Positions 1-9,031 of a stretch of 64,000 bases of DNA are shown here, in pieces. A program made the translations under genes and the position numbers. This stretch comes from Flavobacteriaceae bacterium GSB9. GTDB taxonomy: Bacteria > Bacteroidota > Bacteroidia > Flavobacteriales > Flavobacteriaceae. Each line of letters begins with the position of its first letter. The first letter of the stretch is position 1. The stretch covers positions 558,001 to 622,000 of the forward strand of contig CP062007.1 of assembly GCA_022749295.1 (NCBI GenBank), given 5' to 3'. The notes beneath the pieces are model-generated. The model was given only the letters and a program-made list of their open reading frames with translations. It was not told the DNA's origin and did not search any database.

Positions 1-484
1 AAAAATCCCAATTGTTTAATATATCGTTGTTTTCGTTCCTTTGACCAAACCTAATTGTTAACATTCTGTGCAGTTCATTCATGTAATCGTTATAGTCGTT
101 TTGACTAATAGAACCAAAAAACATACGGTAACTAATTGTAAAACATGTTTCGAGCCGCTTTTTTAAACGCCTGATATTAGACCGAAAACTTTTGCTGTAT
201 TCTTGTGCTAGGAAGTTTTCTATATTGTTAGTGTCTTTAATATCTATAGCATAACCTGTTATTTTTTTTTGAGGAACTTTATTAATAACGAGGGTTTTGT
301 CACTAATAAAACGGGGATTTAAGTACAGTGGAAACAATTTTATTGAAGTTGCTTGGTTTGTTTCTTCAAGTCCTTCACCTTCTGAATTATAAATAACTTC
401 ACCACTCATAAAGCTTAAAGTCCTGTAAGCAGCGGGGATTTTGCTATGCTCTGTAATCAATGCGTAAAAATCAAGACTTAACAT
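1..484 (-). CDS. FemAB/GNAT-fold acyltransferase-like protein, paralogue A (partial)
   Basis: The minus strand is open from an ATG at 484 to the window edge, about 161 codons, so the C-terminal half is missing. The product begins MLSLDFYALITEHSKIPAAY. It aligns along its visible length with the three genes immediately upstream: it has the K-x-P-x-K-x-x-GYAIDI segment, the basic stretch FRSNIRRLKKRLETCF, then MFFG and an RFGQRNENNDILNNWDF segment matching the others. It is therefore the fourth member of a tandem paralogous array. The start was chosen because the sister proteins begin at the same alignment point. It lies 19 bp after the stop of the preceding gene. The substrate is unknown. From family resemblance (FemAB/BioF2-like acyltransferases) I infer acyl or aminoacyl transfer in glycan decoration. 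Confidence 0.8.
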   Translation of the reverse strand, partial: MLSLDFYALITEHSKIPAAYRTLSFMSGEVIYNSEGEGLEETNQATSIKLFPLYLNPRFISDKTLVINKVPQKKITGYAIDIKDTNNIENFLAQEYSKSFRSNIRRLKKRLETCFTISYRMFFGSISQNDYNDYMNELHRMLTIRFGQRNENNDILNNWDF

Positions 485-503
485 AAGGTCTTTAAATGTT
501 TGC

Positions 504-1658
504 TTATTCAAATATAACTTTTCGAATGTTTTTACGTCCCATGATGAGGAAACTCTTTTCGTTCAATTTAAAAACCTTTGTATCACTAATATGCTCTTGC
601 GTTAAATACAAAAAATCTATAACGGGCCTTTTTAAAAAATTGTAATTTTTGGCATTAAAGTCTACGATGTTAATCATTTTAGGTTTTTCTTTTCTGGTAT
701 CTTTGATGTTGTACCTTAAACGTGTCATTAATTTGGCACTGCTATTTTTACTATACGAACTGTTCTTAAATCGTTCATACAACTTTAGGGTTTTTATGAA
801 ATTTTTAGCTTTAACTATAGCCATTTGCTTAATTGCAGATAGAGTTCCTGCAACAGATTTTATTTTATAAATAAAGTGATAATGGTAGTGATATTTGAGA
901 TTGCTCCAAACTTTTTTATAGTGCAAGTAACCATTTCCCATGTCCATCAAATTGTATTTGTGGTCTAAGCACCATTCTAAAACATTGTAAACCATAATAT
1001 TGCCCAAGCTGAATTTGGAGTAGTTTATATCATAACCAATAACATGGGCTTTTAAAATCTTATTGGCGTGATAATTAATTCCAACTGTTACTATTTCACC
1101 AGAGGCATAAGTTATAAACATGGAGGCCTGTTTATTATTAATCTGATTGTAGGTGCGTTTTCGGAAATTGTCCCATGTTGCTAAAATTTCTGTGGTGTCG
1201 TTTTTTTCATTAAACCGAACTTCTAAAAAGCTTTTTAAAACAGTTATAGCTTTATTGTAAACTGGCTCGGATATTTGACCAAAATAAATTTGGAATTCTA
1301 CATTAAAGCATAAGTTAAAACGTTTTAAGCTTTTTTTTATTTGCGATCTGGATTGTGATTTTAAGTTGTCTTTTAGATAATTCTCTACATTTTTAATGCC
1401 ATCTAATTTAATGGCAAAACCAACAAGTTTTCTTTGCACGATTTTTTTTTCGGCATAATCTTTTTCTAAAATTTCAGATGTGAAATAATCAGGAAATAAA
1501 GTTATGGCGTAGGAATTGGATAATGCTTTTGAACTCGGCCCATCAGGTTTTTTATAGTAAGAAATACCATTGTTTAATTTGATTTCGTTGTAGCATTCAG
1601 AAATTCGATTTTCAAGGAATAAACTGTTGTAGAAATCATCTTTTTTCAAAACGGACAT
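504..1658 (-). CDS. FemAB/GNAT-fold acyltransferase-like protein, paralogue B
   Basis: 384 residues, no signal peptide, so probably cytoplasmic. The middle carries an acyltransferase-like core: the segment YDINYSKFSLGNIMVYNVLE, followed by W-C-L-D-H, then a D-M-G-N-G-Y and KKVWSN motif. These resemble the end of the BioF2/FemAB-type GNAT domain, where a long helix is followed by a strand and a K-x-x-W-S-N. A basic R/K-rich helix precedes the core near residues 100-115. The last 40 residues (P-V-I-D-F-L-Y-L-T-Q-E-H) form a tail shared only with the neighbouring paralogues. The start is an ATG. The gene is co-directional with its neighbours and separated by about 41 bp from the upstream gene. 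Family-level function is moderately sure, substrate unknown. Confidence 0.75.
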   Translation of the reverse strand: MSVLKKDDFYNSLFLENRISECYNEIKLNNGISYYKKPDGPSSKALSNSYAITLFPDYFTSEILEKDYAEKKIVQRKLVGFAIKLDGIKNVENYLKDNLKSQSRSQIKKSLKRFNLCFNVEFQIYFGQISEPVYNKAITVLKSFLEVRFNEKNDTTEILATWDNFRKRTYNQINNKQASMFITYASGEIVTVGINYHANKILKAHVIGYDINYSKFSLGNIMVYNVLEWCLDHKYNLMDMGNGYLHYKKVWSNLKYHYHYHFIYKIKSVAGTLSAIKQMAIVKAKNFIKTLKLYERFKNSSYSKNSSAKLMTRLRYNIKDTRKEKPKMINIVDFNAKNYNFLKRPVIDFLYLTQEHISDTKVFKLNEKSFLIMGRKNIRKVIFE

Positions 1659-1699
1659 ATGGCTAATTATGGGGTAAGATTTAATTAAATAGTACTGTT

Positions 1700-2860
1700 T
1701 TATTTAAATTGAGAATTTTTTACAAAACTTAATTGTATTTTTTTGTTTGGGCTTTTGAATATAAATAGGTTTTTTTGATTTTTAATTTGAAATATTTTAA
1801 CATTGTTGATGTGTTCGCTTTGACTGAATAAAAACTCGTACAAAGGTTTTTGCACATAAGGGGTCTGCAAACATGAAACTTCAATTTTATTGGCATTGTT
1901 GAACTCATCTTCGTTAATGGGTTTTAAAGTATAGTCCGTTTGGCTATTTTCTTTGTGGTCATTCTTTTTAATGAAGGATACAAAATGCCTGATGGTGTCT
2001 ACGGTTCCTGTCTTAATTAAATAATCAACAGATTTATACTTTGCTTTTAAAAAATGAACATACAATTTGCTTAAAAAACCTTTTTTTGTGGTAATTACTT
2101 GCGTATTTAAATCATAGATAAAATTGCTCCATTTAATTTTGTAGTCAAAACTGCCATACCCCATATCGAAAAGTGAAATATCATTTTCAAGGCACCATTC
2201 TAATTGTCTGTAAATTTCAATGTTTCCTAAACTGAATTTGTGAAAATTAAGGTCGAAAGATGAAATAGCACTATACATGATTGATCCTTGGTGAAAATTC
2301 AATGAGATTTCGATAGGGGAGTCATCGCTATATATAACAAAAAGGGACGCCTTTTTTTTGTTAATTAAATGGTACGCGATATCAGTATAGTAATCCCAAT
2401 TTTCAATAACGCGGTTTTTCCCTTCACGCTCTTGGAAACGGGCTTTTATCATGCTTATAAGCTTTTCCATTAAAATCGAATGTGTTTCACTCTCAATATC
2501 ACCAAAAAACATGGTATAGCTAATGTTAAAACACTGTTCTAGTCTTCTAAGGCTTCTTAAAGTGTTTTTTTTGAAATTGTTGCCAGCATGTTTTTTTAAA
2601 TAGGTATCAATGTTATCAATCTCTCTAACGCGAATAGCATATCCTTTTTTGTTAAAAATATTCTGGGCCTGCAGGGAAGGATCTAGCGTTACATCCAAGT
2701 AGCTAGGAACTAATGTTTGCTGATACACTTTGTTAAAACCATCTAATTTTTTATCCGATTGAAATATGGTCTCATTGTTAAACGAAAGTTGTAAACGTTT
2801 ATATGCACTAGCAACCTTGTCTTTTTCAAATAAATCAGAATAAAAGTTATTTTTGATCAT
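1700..2860 (-). CDS. FemAB/GNAT-fold acyltransferase-like protein, paralogue C
   Basis: The ATG at 2860 is preferred over an upstream one at 2899, because the latter would begin inside the preceding gene and add 13 residues with no counterpart in the paralogues. The product is then 386 residues and starts MIKNNFYSDLFEKDKVASAY, matching paralogue A. It shows the same order of parts: basic helix (R-S-L-R-R-L-E-Q-C-F), MFFG, an R-F-Q-E-R-E patch, FDLNFHKFSLGNIEIYRQLE, D-M-G-Y-G-S-F-D-Y-K-x-K-W-S-N, and the C-terminal F-L-F-S-Q-S-E-H tail. It follows the preceding gene by 14 bp, consistent with one transcript. Like the others it has no recognised catalytic proof beyond fold resemblance. Confidence 0.75.
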   Translation of the reverse strand: MIKNNFYSDLFEKDKVASAYKRLQLSFNNETIFQSDKKLDGFNKVYQQTLVPSYLDVTLDPSLQAQNIFNKKGYAIRVREIDNIDTYLKKHAGNNFKKNTLRSLRRLEQCFNISYTMFFGDIESETHSILMEKLISMIKARFQEREGKNRVIENWDYYTDIAYHLINKKKASLFVIYSDDSPIEISLNFHQGSIMYSAISSFDLNFHKFSLGNIEIYRQLEWCLENDISLFDMGYGSFDYKIKWSNFIYDLNTQVITTKKGFLSKLYVHFLKAKYKSVDYLIKTGTVDTIRHFVSFIKKNDHKENSQTDYTLKPINEDEFNNANKIEVSCLQTPYVQKPLYEFLFSQSEHINNVKIFQIKNQKNLFIFKSPNKKIQLSFVKNSQFK

Positions 2861-2874
2861 GATTTTATAGCATG

Positions 2875-4140
2875 TTAATCGGTTGTGCCAATAATGCATG
2901 TTTTGTTAGGGGTTTGGAGCAGAAAACAGTCTTTTTTTAATGTATTTATCTTATAGGTTCTAAGGTTGCTTAAATGCTCACTGCTTAAAAATAAAAAATC
3001 GAATACAGGCTTTCTTAAAAACAAATACTCCCTTTTCAAAAAGTCTATTTCAACAAGCATGTTTTCATTATAGCTAATGGTGCCCTCGTCAATTTCTTCT
3101 ATACTTTGAGCTATTGAATTGTGTTTTTGGTTTTTTAAAAGAAAACTAAGATTGTGCAATTTTTTATTGACTTCTTTTTCTCTTAAAACCTGTTTTACTT
3201 TGTAGAAATTAGATAGGGTAGTAGCCAGAATGTTGGCGACAAGTGACTTTCTATCATAATATATGTGATATTCAAAATCATATTTTGTGTCGCTCCAGCT
3301 TTCTTTGTAATCAAAAAAACCTTTTGAAAAATCAAATATACTATAGGAACTATTAAAACTCCAGTCTAACATTTTCATTATTGAAATTTTACCAATATGG
3401 AACTTAGTATAATCTATATCGAAAACGGTGATGGCATCAAAAATTATGGATTCCGAAAAATACAATAATCTAACGCTGATAGGAGTTTGATTGTTGTAGA
3501 TAACGTGTAAAGCTGCTTTTTTTTCTAAAATAAGAGGATAAGCCACGTCTCGATAAAATTGCCACTCACTAGGGTTTAAATTGTTGTTGGTTGTTTTTTT
3601 GTCGTCAAAGCGTTTGGTTAATAGCTCATAAAAATGACTAAAGACATAATCATACTCAACTTTGTCAATAGTTCCTATTAACATTTTGCTAGAAATATTA
3701 AAACAACACTCGAGCCTACGCGAATAGCGTCTGAGTTTTTGGTTACTGCTTTTACTGAATGTTGCTTTTAAATATGAATTAAGGTCTTTGTAATTATCAA
3801 GTTTTATAGCGAATCCCGGGTATTGCTTGACTTTTTTTAAGCTTAAGTTATTGATTTCGGCATTGTCGCCAGGCGTTTTAAAATACTGAGGGACATCGAA
3901 TATCAAAAACGTTTTGTTTTTAAAGTCATCTGTTGAATTATTTTTGTTAAAACTATAGGATATCCCTTTTGTTAAGTTTTTGCCAACATTGATGTATATT
4001 GACAGTAATTTATAGGCTTTGTAAAATGAGAGCCCATTGATAGAATTAAGATTGCTAGTTTTGGCATTCTTTAAAAAATGTTTAGACCATGATTCAGAAA
4101 AAGTTCTAGATGTAAAAGGGTTTTCACGTATCACAAACAA
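2875..4140 (-). CDS. FemAB/GNAT-fold acyltransferase-like protein, paralogue D
   Basis: 421 residues, the most divergent and longest of the four tandem copies. No ATG exists near the 5' end: the reading frame opens with TTG at 4140 and GTG at 4134, and a TGA lies just upstream in frame, so one of these is the start. The core shows FDIDYTKFHIGKISIMKMLD, then F-D-F-S-K-G-F-F-D-Y-K-E-S-W-S-D, aligned with the D-M-G...K-W-S-N region of B and C but with F-S-K replacing M-G-N. The C-terminal tail V-F-D-F-L-F-L-S-S-E-H-L-S-N is conserved. The altered core motif could mean a different acyl donor or loss of activity. It is the first of the array to be transcribed, 91 bp after the NeuD-like gene. Confidence 0.72.
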   Translation of the reverse strand: MFVIRENPFTSRTFSESWSKHFLKNAKTSNLNSINGLSFYKAYKLLSIYINVGKNLTKGISYSFNKNNSTDDFKNKTFLIFDVPQYFKTPGDNAEINNLSLKKVKQYPGFAIKLDNYKDLNSYLKATFSKSSNQKLRRYSRRLECCFNISSKMLIGTIDKVEYDYVFSHFYELLTKRFDDKKTTNNNLNPSEWQFYRDVAYPLILEKKAALHVIYNNQTPISVRLLYFSESIIFDAITVFDIDYTKFHIGKISIMKMLDWSFNSSYSIFDFSKGFFDYKESWSDTKYDFEYHIYYDRKSLVANILATTLSNFYKVKQVLREKEVNKKLHNLSFLLKNQKHNSIAQSIEEIDEGTISYNENMLVEIDFLKREYLFLRKPVFDFLFLSSEHLSNLRTYKINTLKKDCFLLQTPNKTCIIGTTD

Positions 4141-4231
4141 TGGTTTTCACTATTTAAATTTACTTTTTTACCTATGGGTAATGACATTTGTTTTTATAAA
4201 ATATATTGTTTGTCTAATTAATGTCATCATG

Positions 4232-4912
4232 TTAAAAGTATTTTTCTCCTTCACTTATACTCTTTATTATTTTACCCGGAATACCATAGACCATTTTATA
4301 ATCACTGATGTTTTTATTTATCAATGCCGCAGCTCCAATAATTGAGTGCTTTCCTATGGAAATATCTTGAATTATAATTGCTCCCATACATATAGCACTA
4401 CAAGCACCTATCGTACTTTTTCCTCCAATAGTTGAGTTTGGGGCCAAACTAGCATACTTTTTTAATATTGAATCGTGTCCTAAAGAAGCTTTAGTGTTAA
4501 CAATGCAAAATTTACCAATATTAGCATCACTATTTATAACAGCACCGGCCATTATAACTGTTCCTTTACCTATTTTTACGTTTTTACCAATCACCGCATT
4601 TGGATGAATTGCTGATATATAGTCAAAATCTGGACTTATTTTTTTAATCTTCTCATAGATTAATTTACGCGTCCAATTATCGCCAATTGCAATTATACCT
4701 AGTTTGAAATTATGAGATTTACTTAAACGCGGTATGTCATTTTCATTACCTAAAACACGATAATTATATATACTGCTATCTATGGGTTTAAAGGAATCAA
4801 TTAAGCCAACAATGCTATATTGATTTAGTCGTTCAACTATATCAATAACAACTTTAGCGTGACCCGATGCCCCTATAATTACTACATTGGTTTTGTTTTT
4901 ATAAATTGCCAT
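4232..4912 (-). CDS. NeuD/PglD-family sugar O/N-acetyltransferase
   Basis: 226 residues. The N-terminal half has a Rossmann-like nucleotide-sugar binding segment (VVIIGASGHAKVVIDIVE), typical of the NeuD/PglD family. The C-terminal half is a left-handed beta-helix built from hexapeptide repeats (I-G-K-N-V-K, I-G-K-G-T-V, I-G-K-H-S-I-I-G-A), ending in Y-G-I-P-G-K-I. The family moves acetyl from acetyl-CoA onto UDP-linked amino sugars or sialic acids. This is the second such enzyme in the cluster, the other being at 7660-8301. The two share the G-A-G/S-G-H start but differ in sequence, so they probably have different sugar substrates or positions. It lies between the FAD fusion gene and the FemAB array. 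Family certain, substrate unknown. Confidence 0.88.
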   Translation of the reverse strand: MAIYKNKTNVVIIGASGHAKVVIDIVERLNQYSIVGLIDSFKPIDSSIYNYRVLGNENDIPRLSKSHNFKLGIIAIGDNWTRKLIYEKIKKISPDFDYISAIHPNAVIGKNVKIGKGTVIMAGAVINSDANIGKFCIVNTKASLGHDSILKKYASLAPNSTIGGKSTIGACSAICMGAIIIQDISIGKHSIIGAAALINKNISDYKMVYGIPGKIIKSISEGEKYF

Positions 4913-4987
4913 TTTACGATTTTAAGGGGTGTTAGTATCTTTTTTATTATTAATGCTCTTTTTTTTACAACCATTAGAAATTTACAA

Positions 4988-7654
4988 TTATAGTTTCACA
5001 ATCAAATCATCAAATATTCTATATAATGGAAAGTAATCTGACTCTACATTCACACCTTTTTTTTGAACGAGTTCCTTGTAAATGTCAGGGTTAACAATAA
5101 GCTTCCATAAATAAAAATCTTTAAAATCCTTGGAGAATGACGATTTAAAATCAAAAAGGGAATCATCATCTCGTCCCCCTAGGCCACCACCTAAATTAAA
5201 AAAAGTATAACCTTTTTTTGCAGCAATAATTCGCATCTCATCAATTAATAGTTTGGTAGGCATCAAATCTAAAAACTTTGTTTTTGAGCCAGATAGATGG
5301 TAGTGGATTATCGGCCCCACTGATATAAACATGCTTGCAGCTATGGTTTCCTGTGTTTCATGATGTACAACTGATAATATAATAGTTTTAAAGTTTTTGT
5401 TTTTAACAAGCTTATGAAAATAATCGCGACTAAAGTAGTATGATTCTTTGGCATTTACCCGGTCCATATTTTCATAGTATATATCAATAAATGTATTTAT
5501 GTCCTCTAACGAGTTTCCTGTTTTAATTGAACAATGCCGTCTTGCCTTGTTTATGTGTGTTTTTAGTCTGCTTCTATAATTAGCCCTGAGTGTATTAGGT
5601 TTTTGGTTTAAATCCATAAAAACAACTTTTCCTTGCTGAATAGTTTCACCAAAATTCTCCAATATTTTATTTTGTGAATCGATAAAAGGATTTAGTCTAG
5701 CGAATACTGATATAATACGATGGATTTTAAAATAATCTAATATTTCTTTTATAAAGTCAGAATTGTTAAAATTTGTGGGCAGGTTACCAATAACAACAGG
5801 TCCCACGTAACCATAGGCAGAAGTCGCGTCTTTGTAGTCGCTACATGGAATGTCTCTGACTAATAAGGGTAATGCCAATATATAGTCTTTTGTTGAATAT
5901 TTTAGTAAAACAGGAGTTTCATTACGATACCTTGCAATTTGATGATAACCATAGGTGTGATAAAAATCGTATATGTTTGATTTTGTTATACAGTCATTCC
6001 AGTTTTTTTCATCTGTAATGGCTTCTAATTTACTTTTACCGTTCTCTAAAAACTTAATATGGCTGATTTGTTCGGGATTTTCAAATCTGTCTTGACTGGC
6101 CAAATCCTTAAAAATAATCTTGGACAATAATTTTGATATCCAAATAATCCTTCCACAGTGTTCGACGTGCCAGACAGGAGAGTTGTTGATAACATTCCCA
6201 GCCAGTAAAGGCCCCATAATATGTAAGTCGTTTTGAGCCTCAAGTTTTTTATTAATCTTAAAGCCAATATTTGATTTATTTGGTATACAGTATTTGTTTT
6301 TTATTAAATTATTTATTAGCGGTGGTAATTTTTTACTTTTTAAATTTTTACCGCCAATACAATTGATAACCAAATGAAAGTTTTTTGGGTAGATTTCCTC
6401 TTGCTGTGTTTCTGTGTTTAAAAATTGAACTTTGTACTCTAAAGTTTCTTTGTCTTTTTTTAAATCGATAAATCTGCCAGCTAAGTGGTTGAAACGGTCA
6501 CGATCCTTTAACCACTTTATAGTATTTGAGTAGTGCATGCCTGCACAACGTTGCTTTTGGCCTATTTGATTACCATAATTGCAAGCAAACTTATGTAATT
6601 CATCTTCACTGAGCTTATTTAACAAATCGCCGAAGGCAGAGGATATCTTTTCTATAGTAGAGGCCGCTCCCAATTGAATGGAATCTGAAAGATTAATATC
6701 TTCAAATGCAGCATCAGCTATCGCTTTTGCCGATAATTCCTTTTCATCCTTTAAATTTAATAAATTAACGGGTTGAAATGCTTCTTTGCGCTCATCGTCA
6801 ATATAAGCATCTGGTGCTCGACCTTGGGTTGATAGAAAAACATAATTTATTGGTCGAGCCCTGTTTTTGCTGTTGTCATTTAATTTATACAGCATTTCCA
6901 AAGCACTTGCATTGGCACCAACAATTAGAACATTTGTTTCCTTGTTTTTAGACCTTTTCGTTAAAAATTCATTTATTTTTTTTAAATTTTTATTAATGTT
7001 GGGGACATAAGGTGTGTTTACCAACATTAGGTTTTTACGCTTTAAGATGTTTTTATTTTTGTATAACATTCTTGTGGGTAAAGAGCCAACTGATAAAACT
7101 ACTTTTTTGGATAGAAAGTAGTTGCCGTTTTTTAAAGTTATATTATATATATTATTATTTTTAAATAAATCTACAGCAGTAGCTGTCACATAGTTTACAT
7201 CAACTCGCTTTTTTAAGTAGTTAATTTTACTATTTAACATGTGGTTAATATACAGTCCAAAAAAACGACGAGGTATGAAAAGCTCCTCCCAATCACCATT
7301 GTTGATGGATTCTATATTATCAGACAACCATTTTTCTGTAAGCGTATCGCCTTCATTTTTCATTTCTTCAAGCAACCAATCTTTATTGATGTTCAGCCAT
7401 TCTATAAATGGCTTCAATTCTGGTTCGGGAAGAAAGTTTTTAAGGTTGGTAATCAATAATGTTGAAAACCCTGATCTTTTTCCATAGGGAATACCTGTGT
7501 TAAATTCAGAATACTTTTCAATTACAGTTATTCGAACCTTTTTTTTTATCGTTTCATCAGTCTCCAACAATTTCAAGAAATTTATTATTGAGAATGATGT
7601 TGAAATTCCAGAACCAATAAAAGTAATGTCTGATATAGTTATAAGGTTTTTCAA
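4988..7654 (-). CDS. FAD/NAD(P)-binding protein fused to FemAB-like acyltransferase domain
   Basis: 888 residues with two parts. Residues about 8-500 are an FAD/NAD(P)-binding unit: G-S-G-I-S near 14-18, the Y-G-K-R-S-G-F-S-T-L-L segment near 57-67 typical of the NAD_binding_9 type family, a second Rossmann motif V-G-A-N-A-S-A at 245-251, and an LHIMGPLLAGN FAD-closing segment near 478. This arrangement recalls ornithine/lysine N-hydroxylase relatives. Residues about 550-888 are a FemAB/GNAT-like acyltransferase: basic N-Y-R-S-R-L-K-T-H-I-N-K-A-R-R near 692-706, and FFNLGGGLGGRDDDSLFDFK near 818-837. The start is TTG at 7654, five bases after the stop of the acetyltransferase gene. I infer an oxidising step coupled to transfer of an acyl group to a glycan; the reaction is unknown. 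Confidence 0.8.
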   Translation of the reverse strand: MKNLITISDITFIGSGISTSFSIINFLKLLETDETIKKKVRITVIEKYSEFNTGIPYGKRSGFSTLLITNLKNFLPEPELKPFIEWLNINKDWLLEEMKNEGDTLTEKWLSDNIESINNGDWEELFIPRRFFGLYINHMLNSKINYLKKRVDVNYVTATAVDLFKNNNIYNITLKNGNYFLSKKVVLSVGSLPTRMLYKNKNILKRKNLMLVNTPYVPNINKNLKKINEFLTKRSKNKETNVLIVGANASALEMLYKLNDNSKNRARPINYVFLSTQGRAPDAYIDDERKEAFQPVNLLNLKDEKELSAKAIADAAFEDINLSDSIQLGAASTIEKISSAFGDLLNKLSEDELHKFACNYGNQIGQKQRCAGMHYSNTIKWLKDRDRFNHLAGRFIDLKKDKETLEYKVQFLNTETQQEEIYPKNFHLVINCIGGKNLKSKKLPPLINNLIKNKYCIPNKSNIGFKINKKLEAQNDLHIMGPLLAGNVINNSPVWHVEHCGRIIWISKLLSKIIFKDLASQDRFENPEQISHIKFLENGKSKLEAITDEKNWNDCITKSNIYDFYHTYGYHQIARYRNETPVLLKYSTKDYILALPLLVRDIPCSDYKDATSAYGYVGPVVIGNLPTNFNNSDFIKEILDYFKIHRIISVFARLNPFIDSQNKILENFGETIQQGKVVFMDLNQKPNTLRANYRSRLKTHINKARRHCSIKTGNSLEDINTFIDIYYENMDRVNAKESYYFSRDYFHKLVKNKNFKTIILSVVHHETQETIAASMFISVGPIIHYHLSGSKTKFLDLMPTKLLIDEMRIIAAKKGYTFFNLGGGLGGRDDDSLFDFKSSFSKDFKDFYLWKLIVNPDIYKELVQKKGVNVESDYFPLYRIFDDLIVKL

Positions 7655-7659
7655 AATAA

Positions 7660-8301
7660 TTAGGGCTTTGTTGTCTTAATGATTCTTCCAGGATTCCCGA
7701 CTACGGTTGAATAGTCTGGAACATCCTTAATAATTACCGATCCAGCACCAATTTTACACCATTTACCAATTTTAATTTTTGGTATAACTATAGCGCCTAC
7801 ACCTATATGGGAGCCTTTACCAACCTCTACATGTCCGCATAGAGCAGCTTTAGGGGATATATGGGCAAAATCGCCAATAATATTATCATGGTCTATACTA
7901 GCACCAGTGTTTATAATAACATGTTTCCCAATTATGGTATTGGATTGGATAATGGCTCCAGCAAAAATTACAGAGCCCTCTCCAATTTTTGATGTTGGAG
8001 AAATTATTGCTGAGTGATGTATAGTTATTTCAAATTCAGATCTCAAAAAGTCTGCGATTTCAGCACGTTCAGCATTATTTCCAATGGCAATAATAACAGG
8101 GGCGCCCTTGTGTGGAAAATTATCTACATCTTTCCTCAATCCCATAGCCACATTTTTTGACGCCTTGTGGGTTTGATCCGGTTTGTCGTCGAACGTATCG
8201 GTAACGGTATAGCCATTTTGTTCTAATACCTCTTTTATTACTTGTGAATGTCCCCCAGCACCATAAATGCGAACCTTTTTGACTTCTTTTAGTTGACTCA
8301 T
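7660..8301 (-). CDS. PglD/NeuD-family nucleotide-sugar acetyltransferase
   Basis: 213 residues. The N-terminal KVRIYGAGGHSQVIKEVLEQ gives the PglD-type nucleotide-sugar binding fold. The C-terminus has hexapeptide repeats with the candidate catalytic His in N-T-G-A-S-I-D-H-D, and ends V-V-G-N-P-G-R-I. In the bacillosamine pathway PglD N-acetylates the 4-amino group of a UDP-4-amino-4,6-dideoxy sugar. The neighbour on its 5' side is a PglC-like phosphoglycosyl transferase (45 bp gap), the same pairing as in pgl loci. Matching aminotransferase and dehydratase genes lie at 26456-29541. The PglD role is inferred from this context; the family call is firm. Confidence 0.87.
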   Translation of the reverse strand: MSQLKEVKKVRIYGAGGHSQVIKEVLEQNGYTVTDTFDDKPDQTHKASKNVAMGLRKDVDNFPHKGAPVIIAIGNNAERAEIADFLRSEFEITIHHSAIISPTSKIGEGSVIFAGAIIQSNTIIGKHVIINTGASIDHDNIIGDFAHISPKAALCGHVEVGKGSHIGVGAIVIPKIKIGKWCKIGAGSVIIKDVPDYSTVVGNPGRIIKTTKP

Positions 8302-8346
8302 TTGTTCTGCTTTTTTAAGTATTTTGAAAATAGTGTTGGTCGTTTT

Positions 8347-8967
8347 TTATTTTGTATTTTTTCTTAACTCGTCTAAGTAGGGTTGTGCTTTTGTGGCATC
8401 TGTTGCAATATCCTTTGATGCCAAAACCTTATATATGGTTTTTATTAAAATTTTAAAATCTGTTTTTAAAGATATTGTTTTTACGTACTCAACGTCTAAT
8501 TTCAATCGAGGCTCCCAATCTAAAAAGTTCCTTCCGTTTACCTGTGCCAACCCGGTAATTCCAGGTCTAACATCATGCCTTGTTCGTTCTTCTTTGGTAT
8601 AATATGGCAGGTACCTAGGCAGTAAAGGCCTAGGGCCGATAATAGACATATCGCCTTTTAACACATTGAATAATTGAGGTATTTCATCAATAGATGCCTT
8701 TCTGACTATAAGTCCAACACGGGTCAATCTTTCGTAATCAGATAACAAATTTCCGTTGACATCTGTTTTATCATTCATCGTCTTAAACTTAATAATGGTG
8801 AAAATTTGTTCATTTTTTCCAGGTCTTTTTTGAAAGAAAAAAGGTTTACCGTTATTAACTATAAATAGTAAAAGCGTTGTAATAATAATAACAGGTGAAA
8901 GTAAAACAAGTGCAAAAAATGCAGCAAAAAAATCTAAAAAAGGCTTTAATGTAGTTTTGTAACTCAT
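8347..8967 (-). CDS. PglC-like undecaprenyl-phosphate sugar-phosphate transferase
   Basis: 206 residues, a small monotopic phosphoglycosyl transferase. An N-terminal hydrophobic re-entrant helix (residues about 13-36) is followed by F-F-F-Q-K-R-P-G, F-K-T-M-N, the catalytic Asp-Glu in A-S-I-D-E-I-P-Q, G-D-M-S-I-I-G-P-R-P, and R-P-G-I-T-G-L-A-Q-V-N-G-R. The family transfers a sugar-1-phosphate from a UDP-sugar to undecaprenyl phosphate at the inner membrane, starting a glycan. The adjacent PglD-like gene suggests an acetylated diamino sugar as substrate. A possible promoter lies at 9032-9039 and a possible terminator of the upstream gene at 9053-9072, so it may head its own transcript. The family is certain; the sugar is inferred. 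Confidence 0.92.
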   Translation of the reverse strand: MSYKTTLKPFLDFFAAFFALVLLSPVIIITTLLLFIVNNGKPFFFQKRPGKNEQIFTIIKFKTMNDKTDVNGNLLSDYERLTRVGLIVRKASIDEIPQLFNVLKGDMSIIGPRPLLPRYLPYYTKEERTRHDVRPGITGLAQVNGRNFLDWEPRLKLDVEYVKTISLKTDFKILIKTIYKVLASKDIATDATKAQPYLDELRKNTK

Positions 8968-9031
8968 TACAATAAAAGTAGGTTTTATGTTTCTTATCTT
9001 TAAAATAAAAGGGAGACTTTTTAAAGCCTAT

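Noticed and set aside
4037-4345. A 102-codon plus-strand hydrophobic frame spanning the gap between paralogue D and the NeuD-like gene.
   Set aside because: Most of it overlaps the coding ends of two well supported minus-strand genes; the hydrophobic look comes from AT-rich antisense.
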